Assembly: GCA_006176705.1 (NCBI GenBank)
Contig: QRFJ01003071.1
Coordinates: 47,566-111,565 of the forward strand
Length of the DNA stretch: 64,000 nt
Source of the DNA: Cocos nucifera
Lineage: Eukaryota; Streptophyta; Magnoliopsida; Arecales; Arecaceae
Reading direction: 5' to 3'
The notes beneath the pieces were generated by a model that was not told where the DNA came from, did not search any database, and saw nothing but the letters and a program-made list of their open reading frames with translations. The position numbers were made by a program, and so were the translations under genes. Below, piece after piece: positions 58,897 through 64,000 of the stretch. Position 1 is the stretch's first letter. Each line of letters starts with the position of its first letter.

Positions 58897-60693
58897 TTTT
58901 CTGTAAAGAGTCAAAGATTCTAGTTAATACTGTAATTATGACTTAAACAATTTGTCTAGGATTTTACTTTTAAACAAATTAGCTCCCACTACTTTCTGGA
59001 TCCCTACACTCCTCTGTAAGATGTAAAACTCCATGATTAATGATTTCTAATGGGGGTGCGGTCTCACCAACTGACTTATCAGCTCACCTAAACGTTATTG
59101 GTATGGTTAGCCAATGAGTGAACAAACTCTTGTTCATATTCTCAATCATGGTGACCAAATATGTCTCTAATTCATGAATCACCATATCCAAATATTGATC
59201 ACTCCTTAGTTAAGTCAGACCCACCATTTGCACAGACTGGGTTTTTAATTGAGTCTCTCACCGTATCCAAAATATTAGCCCAACTCATCTCCAACCCATA
59301 GCATCTAATGCCTAATAGACATGGTTGCGTCTTCTCGGTGCAACTGAGCCACTGTATCCAGTCGAGAACAATCAACCCCAGGAAGGGCCTGCACGTCTAC
59401 AATGGTGGAAGACCTCAGACTTAATCTTTTCTTAGGAAGGATTGATTCAGATCTCATTAAACTAGACTTGTCATAGTCATAACAATTATGACTAACCTAA
59501 TGCATGGGTTAGCTCGATTATTGACCACCTCAGATTAGAACTGTGTCAACAGTATATGGCCAGGTAAGTGAGACCGATAGAAGAATATGCCATTAACTCG
59601 TACAAGAACGCATTCAGGTCGAGTAGCTTTCAATTAAAAACCAGTCGGTCGTATGTGCCAAACTTACCTTAGACACCAAATTATTGAGCCAGAACCAATT
59701 GAGTTAGCCTACAATCCAGACTCTAACCTCTGAGCCTAATTAGGTCTTGCTTGATCGTGACTCGATCTTGACCCAGACTTAATCCTATTAGGCGGTCAAT
59801 TTAAGATTGTTGATCCCATCAAACCAACTCTGATTCGATTTGCAACCGCTAGACCTAATTGAGCTACCCAAGCCTGAACCCAGTATATGATATGTCTTAG
59901 ATCTAAAATTCTTAATTTTAGACCTAATTGATATTTTATAATCTTAATTTTAATTAAGTAGGGTCATAAAACAAAATTCACAATAAATTCTAGGGTTTCA
60001 GGATCTAGGTTTTGCAGAAATAAGTTTGGATTTTGATTAAGACGAACAGCGACCCCTACTCATAAGAACACCCCAATGGAAAGAGAGGCCTTTAAACTTT
60101 CTTCGTCTTATTAATCGACGCCAAGGGAAACGCCTAACAAGAACCATCAATACTACAAAATAGTTTTAGATTATATCATATATCTCATATACAATATCTA
60201 AACATGCATATTTGCATTACATCTCATGTATCAAATTATGCATATTTTTAAATCTAAATATTCATAATAACTTGAAAAATATAATTAAATATCTAATAAA
60301 ATAATTTCTAATCTAGATACTAGTAGAACTATTCTACAACTAGTCTAGACATGCATCAATCATATCTCATATGATGTTAAAATTAAATAAGTTTATTTGC
60401 TATTTTTTGGATGTTATTATAACACTTATAATATCATAAAATAGTAAATAAAAGAATCTAAAATATGATTTAATCAAACTAAATCAAAAACACGCAAGAC
60501 TATTCTATGGAACTATTCTATTTTAGAACTAGTCATGCATATTTCCTAATCTTAGATCCAAATCATTTAATTTTAATTTTTTCAGATTTTAGATCTAATC
60601 AAATCTCATGTGATATCTGAAATCACTTATTTTCTAATTAAAATAAATTTGAAATCAGATCTAAACAATTTAGAACCTTGCTCTGATATCAGT
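58897..60693 (-). other. Leader and primer site of element F
   Basis: Untranslated leader, shortened by many one- or two-base losses against B and C. The primer site (60691-60680, minus strand) reads TGATATCAGAGC with one mismatch. The leader hairpin region (about 60020-60150) is recognisable but no longer pairs well. Confidence 0.7.
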
Positions 60694-62841
60694 TGAAGGA
60701 AAATCCTGATTTTTCGGTCCAGGTTCGTTCAGATCTGATTAGATCAAGAGATATATTTTAAAAATTTTTTTCTTTGATCTATATAAGATTTGAGATGTTT
60801 TAAATCTAATTCTTATTATTTTAATAATTAAAAAAATAAATAAATAAATTAAATCAAATTTAATTTACCTATTTGGGTATCATACCCGCTATATCCTATT
60901 TTGCAGCGGAAGTTCTGGATCTGCCACGCAAGCACCTGGCCTCTACCAATTCACTCAGGCTGGATCTGGATCCTCTTCTTCTCTATCATGCCTCAAAAAT
61001 CAAATCTGGCTGATCTGAGATCTTCAAAACTCTTTTTGAAGATCAGCAGTCATCCTTCAGCAGCGCAGCCTTTAGCTTTCAGTGCCTTCTTTATCTGGAT
61101 TGCACCAACCAAGATCCAAAACCTTTTGGACATGGAGAGAGAGGGAAATGAGTTTTGGCATGGAGGAAATGGAGAGCACCTTGGGGTGGGTTTCTCAAAC
61201 TTAATCTTGAGTTGGGCGCAGGTCTTATTAAGACTGTCTGTATCCAACTCTCTTCTCCCAATCAATCACAACTCTTTGTGAAATTAGATCTAAATTGATT
61301 AGGGAAATAGAGTTCCCTGGATTCCTCTTAGAGGCACCTAAGACAATCAAGTTGTTCTTAGGAAACTCTAATGACATCCAAAAAGGAGATGGATCCTTGT
61401 CCAACAAGAACTCCTAGCGCCTCCAATTGGCACATGCTAGGGTGGCTGCACCTTCCTCCTTGCAGGTTTTGTAGGGAACAAGCCCCACCAGCCTACAATA
61501 GGTGTGTCATATGTCAAAAGTCAAAGTGTCAATGGTCACATTTGACCAGTCAAAGTAGACTTTGACAAAGTCAAAGAACAAGAAATGGCAGTGACCAAAA
61601 TGCAGTAATGTCTTACAAAATAAGACAATCTTTCTGACTTGGACAACCTCTAGTCAACCATATGAAGCCTCTGATTGAACAAACTCCTTTGCTCATTAGG
61701 ACAACTAATTTGATAGCAAAAGAAGAACGTTAGGTTCAATCGAGTCTAGCATGATTTCTTACCAATAATCTCATTCAGATCAATTGAAACTGACTAGTTC
61801 AATTGATGATCACCAGATTCAACCCTTGCTTGTGTGATCCAGTTAGGTTAGTTCTGTATGGTAATGGATATGTCATGATCTATCATCGATATCATCGAAA
61901 CTACCTTTCGATGGATTAGAACTCTTTTATTCGAACAGCATGAATGACGATCATCTAAATCATTCTAATTGCTCCCAAATCACCAGTACACCTAGCGTAT
62001 ATTTGCAAACCCATCAAAGTCGAATGCGAACTCTTGGTGCAGCTACCTGTATTGATTAAGTTCTTCTATCTTGAGCCCCGACGTATTAGGGTTAAGGTAA
62101 ACTCGTAAATCCTAGTCTCTGTCAATGATGTTAATCATTCGATTCGATCAATGTGAAAATCTAAATAAAACTCTTTCTATTATTCACTCTGCCATGCCAT
62201 GGCTTTTGGACTTGATCTCATGATTATCATAGGGCTGCTCCTCTACAACCGAGTAGATAGATCCATCTTGCAATCAGTCCTACAATGAACATGCTATAGC
62301 CAAACATACCACCTCAGGGTTCGAATGGCTAGGAGACCGAAATGGTGTAGTCAAACTATATACACCCTCAAGGTGAACTACCATGCACCTCAGGTCAAGA
62401 ACCAGAACACTTACTGCAGCATCGAGTCAGTCATTGATGAGAAGTAGACTCCCTAATGACTACTCGAGGTGGTCACGCTCAGTGCCCTCGGTCTCTAAAG
62501 TACCTGTACTCTCTCTCGATTGTCTCCACACCTGTAGACTTAAAGACTCAATCTACTAAGAGAAGCGATTGTACACCAACCTTCTTGATCAATACCATCC
62601 TCGTGATGGTCCTATGGTCGGAGGCATTTTATGAGTCAACAATGATTATTCATGTCTTAAATTTTCAACTCTTGAAAATATGAATTATCATTAACTCAAA
62701 GGATATATCACAGACACTAAATACACATATATAATAAGAAATAACCCAATTTATTCATTATAGTCAAAATTATAATTTTGCCCCTAGAAGTGTATTACAA
62801 GTGTCAGCCAATTCTGTCTTCTAGGGCATATATATCTAACA
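60694..62841 (-). repeat. 5' LTR of element F
   Basis: 2148 bp, against 2273 for the other LTR. The difference is spread over dozens of tiny deletions between about 60840 and 62600; the last ~200 bp match well. W-box region about 61513-61574. Confidence 0.85.
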
Positions 62842-64000
62842 CTAAAAGTATTTAGATCTGATTTTAAATTTATTCTAAATAAAAAATAAGTGATTTTAGA
62901 TGTCACATAAAATGTGATCAGATCTAAAATTAGAAAAAATTAAAATTAAATGATTTGGATCTAAGATTAGAAAATATGCATAACTAGTTCTAAAACAGAA
63001 TAGTTCTATAGAATAGTCTTGTACGTTTTTAATTTAATTTGATTAAATCATATTTTAGATCTATTTATTTACTAATTTAATATTATATTATGATATAACA
63101 CTCTAAAAATTCAGAATTAAAAATCATTAATTTAAACATCAGTATGAATATGATTGATGCATGTTCATACTTGTTGTAGATAGTTCTACATAATTATCTA
63201 GATATTAGAATTTATTTGATTAGATCAATTTAAATCTAATTTTAGATTATGTATAAGATAATTCTAGATCTAAAAATATGCATGATTCAATATAAGAGAC
63301 GTTGCCAAAATTATGCCATGATAGATTTAATTTGTATAAGATATATGATATAATCTAAACTGTTTTTAATAGTATTGATGTTCCTGATAAGCTTCCTCTT
63401 GGCCGTCCGATCATAAGAATGAAGAAGAATTTAAAGACCCTCTCCTTCCATCCGATGGGGCATTCATGACGTTAGGTTTGCACGTCGTCCTTAATCAGAA
63501 ATCCAAAATTTACTTTTAGAAAACCCTGAGATCCGAAACCTTTGATTTTATTACATATTTGTTTGATGAACCCTACTAATAAAAAATTAAGATTATTAAA
63601 AATATATTAGGTTTAATTAAAGAATTTTAGATCTAAGACTTATTCATAATCTGGTTTTGGCTTGGGTAGCTCAATTACGTCTAGCGATTGATCAACCGAA
63701 TCAATGAGTTGTTAGAGGATAACAATGCTTAAATTGACCAGCCTAATAGGAATTAAGTACTGTGTCAAGATTCGAGTCACGATCAAGCAAGACCTAATTA
63801 TGCTCAGATATTAGAGTCTGATTGTAAGCTAACCCTAATAATTCTGGCCTTAAAAACCCCCCCAATTTTGGTGTCTAAGTATTTGGCATATACGACCAAA
63901 CTGACTTTAATTGAAACTACTCGACCTAAATACGTTCTTGTATGAGTTAATTGGGCATATTCCTTCACATCTCACTTATCTGCCATATATCTCTTCTTTC
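62842..64000 (+). mobile_element. Element G, leader continued to the window end
   Basis: It begins with the second CTAAA and then AAGTATTTAGATCTGATTTT, matching the B leader from 19282 on. 62842-63070 matches well, while 63070-64000 lacks many single bases. The leader hairpin region is at about 63385-63510. The gag of G lies beyond the window. Confidence 0.85.

Larger units (their letters stand above)
52693..62841 (-). mobile_element. Ty1/copia element F, inserted in the leader of G
   Basis: A full-length minus-strand element, flanked by a perfect CTAAA duplication and inserted into a sister of the same family. 3' LTR 52693-54965; gag-pol 54980-58896; leader 58897-60693; 5' LTR 60694-62841. 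It is the youngest insertion in its stack and has the longest open pol. Its right part (from about 58490) lacks many single bases against all sisters, probably a sequence-quality effect. Confidence 0.92.

Noticed and set aside
1..64000. CRISPR array, prokaryotic operon or defence system
   Set aside because: No spaced short direct repeats and no bacterial gene content; all coding signal is LTR-retrotransposon gag-pol.

Overview
The window is a plant intergenic block built almost entirely of nested LTR retrotransposons. I find no host gene, no tRNA or rRNA gene and no CRISPR array. The Ty1/copia gag-pol proteins, the initiator-tRNA-Met type primer sites (TGGTATCAGAGC), the Tat-like Ty3/gypsy element and the layered insertions fit a large repeat-rich monocot genome. 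A palm is my best guess, but nothing here proves the species.

Left block (1-16981). A degenerate + strand Ty3/gypsy element K (998-3316 and 13758-15704) is preceded by a minus-strand LTR fragment (1-997). It is split inside its reverse transcriptase by copia element A (3317-13757; LTRs 3317-5582 and 11465-13757; 5-bp target duplication with one mismatch). Element J, a minus-strand LTR fragment of another family, fills 15705-16981.

Middle block (16982-32315). Copia B (5' LTR 16982-19256, gag-pol 21130-24891) is followed by a composite LTR (24906-28591) whose U3 is partly duplicated. A second internal region C (28592-31367) then runs into an N gap (31368-32315). B and C are near-identical and form an LTR-internal-LTR-internal tandem.

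Right block (32316-64000). An old + strand copia, H (32316-33961 and 44412-44994), was hit by minus-strand copia D (33962-44411) and by minus-strand copia E (44995-50382, cut off on its right). E was hit by + strand copia G (5' LTR 50383-52666). G was hit 26 bp past its LTR by minus-strand copia F (52693-62841; perfect CTAAA target duplication). G's leader resumes at 62842 and runs off the window. The order of insertion is therefore H, then E, then G, then F.

A, B, C, D, F and G belong to one superfamily: LTRs of about 2.28 kb, a long (~1.8-1.9 kb) untranslated leader, then one gag-protease-integrase-RT-RNase H frame. No copy is intact; F keeps the longest open stretch (465 codons of RT-RNase H). 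The LTRs and leaders hold more structure than the proteins explain: an 8-site W-box cluster, two U3 hairpins whose paired bases change together between subfamilies, and a long leader hairpin, also with a paired change. Several parts look like assembly problems: a B-like patch in A, the gap at one protease codon, and a deletion-rich right end.
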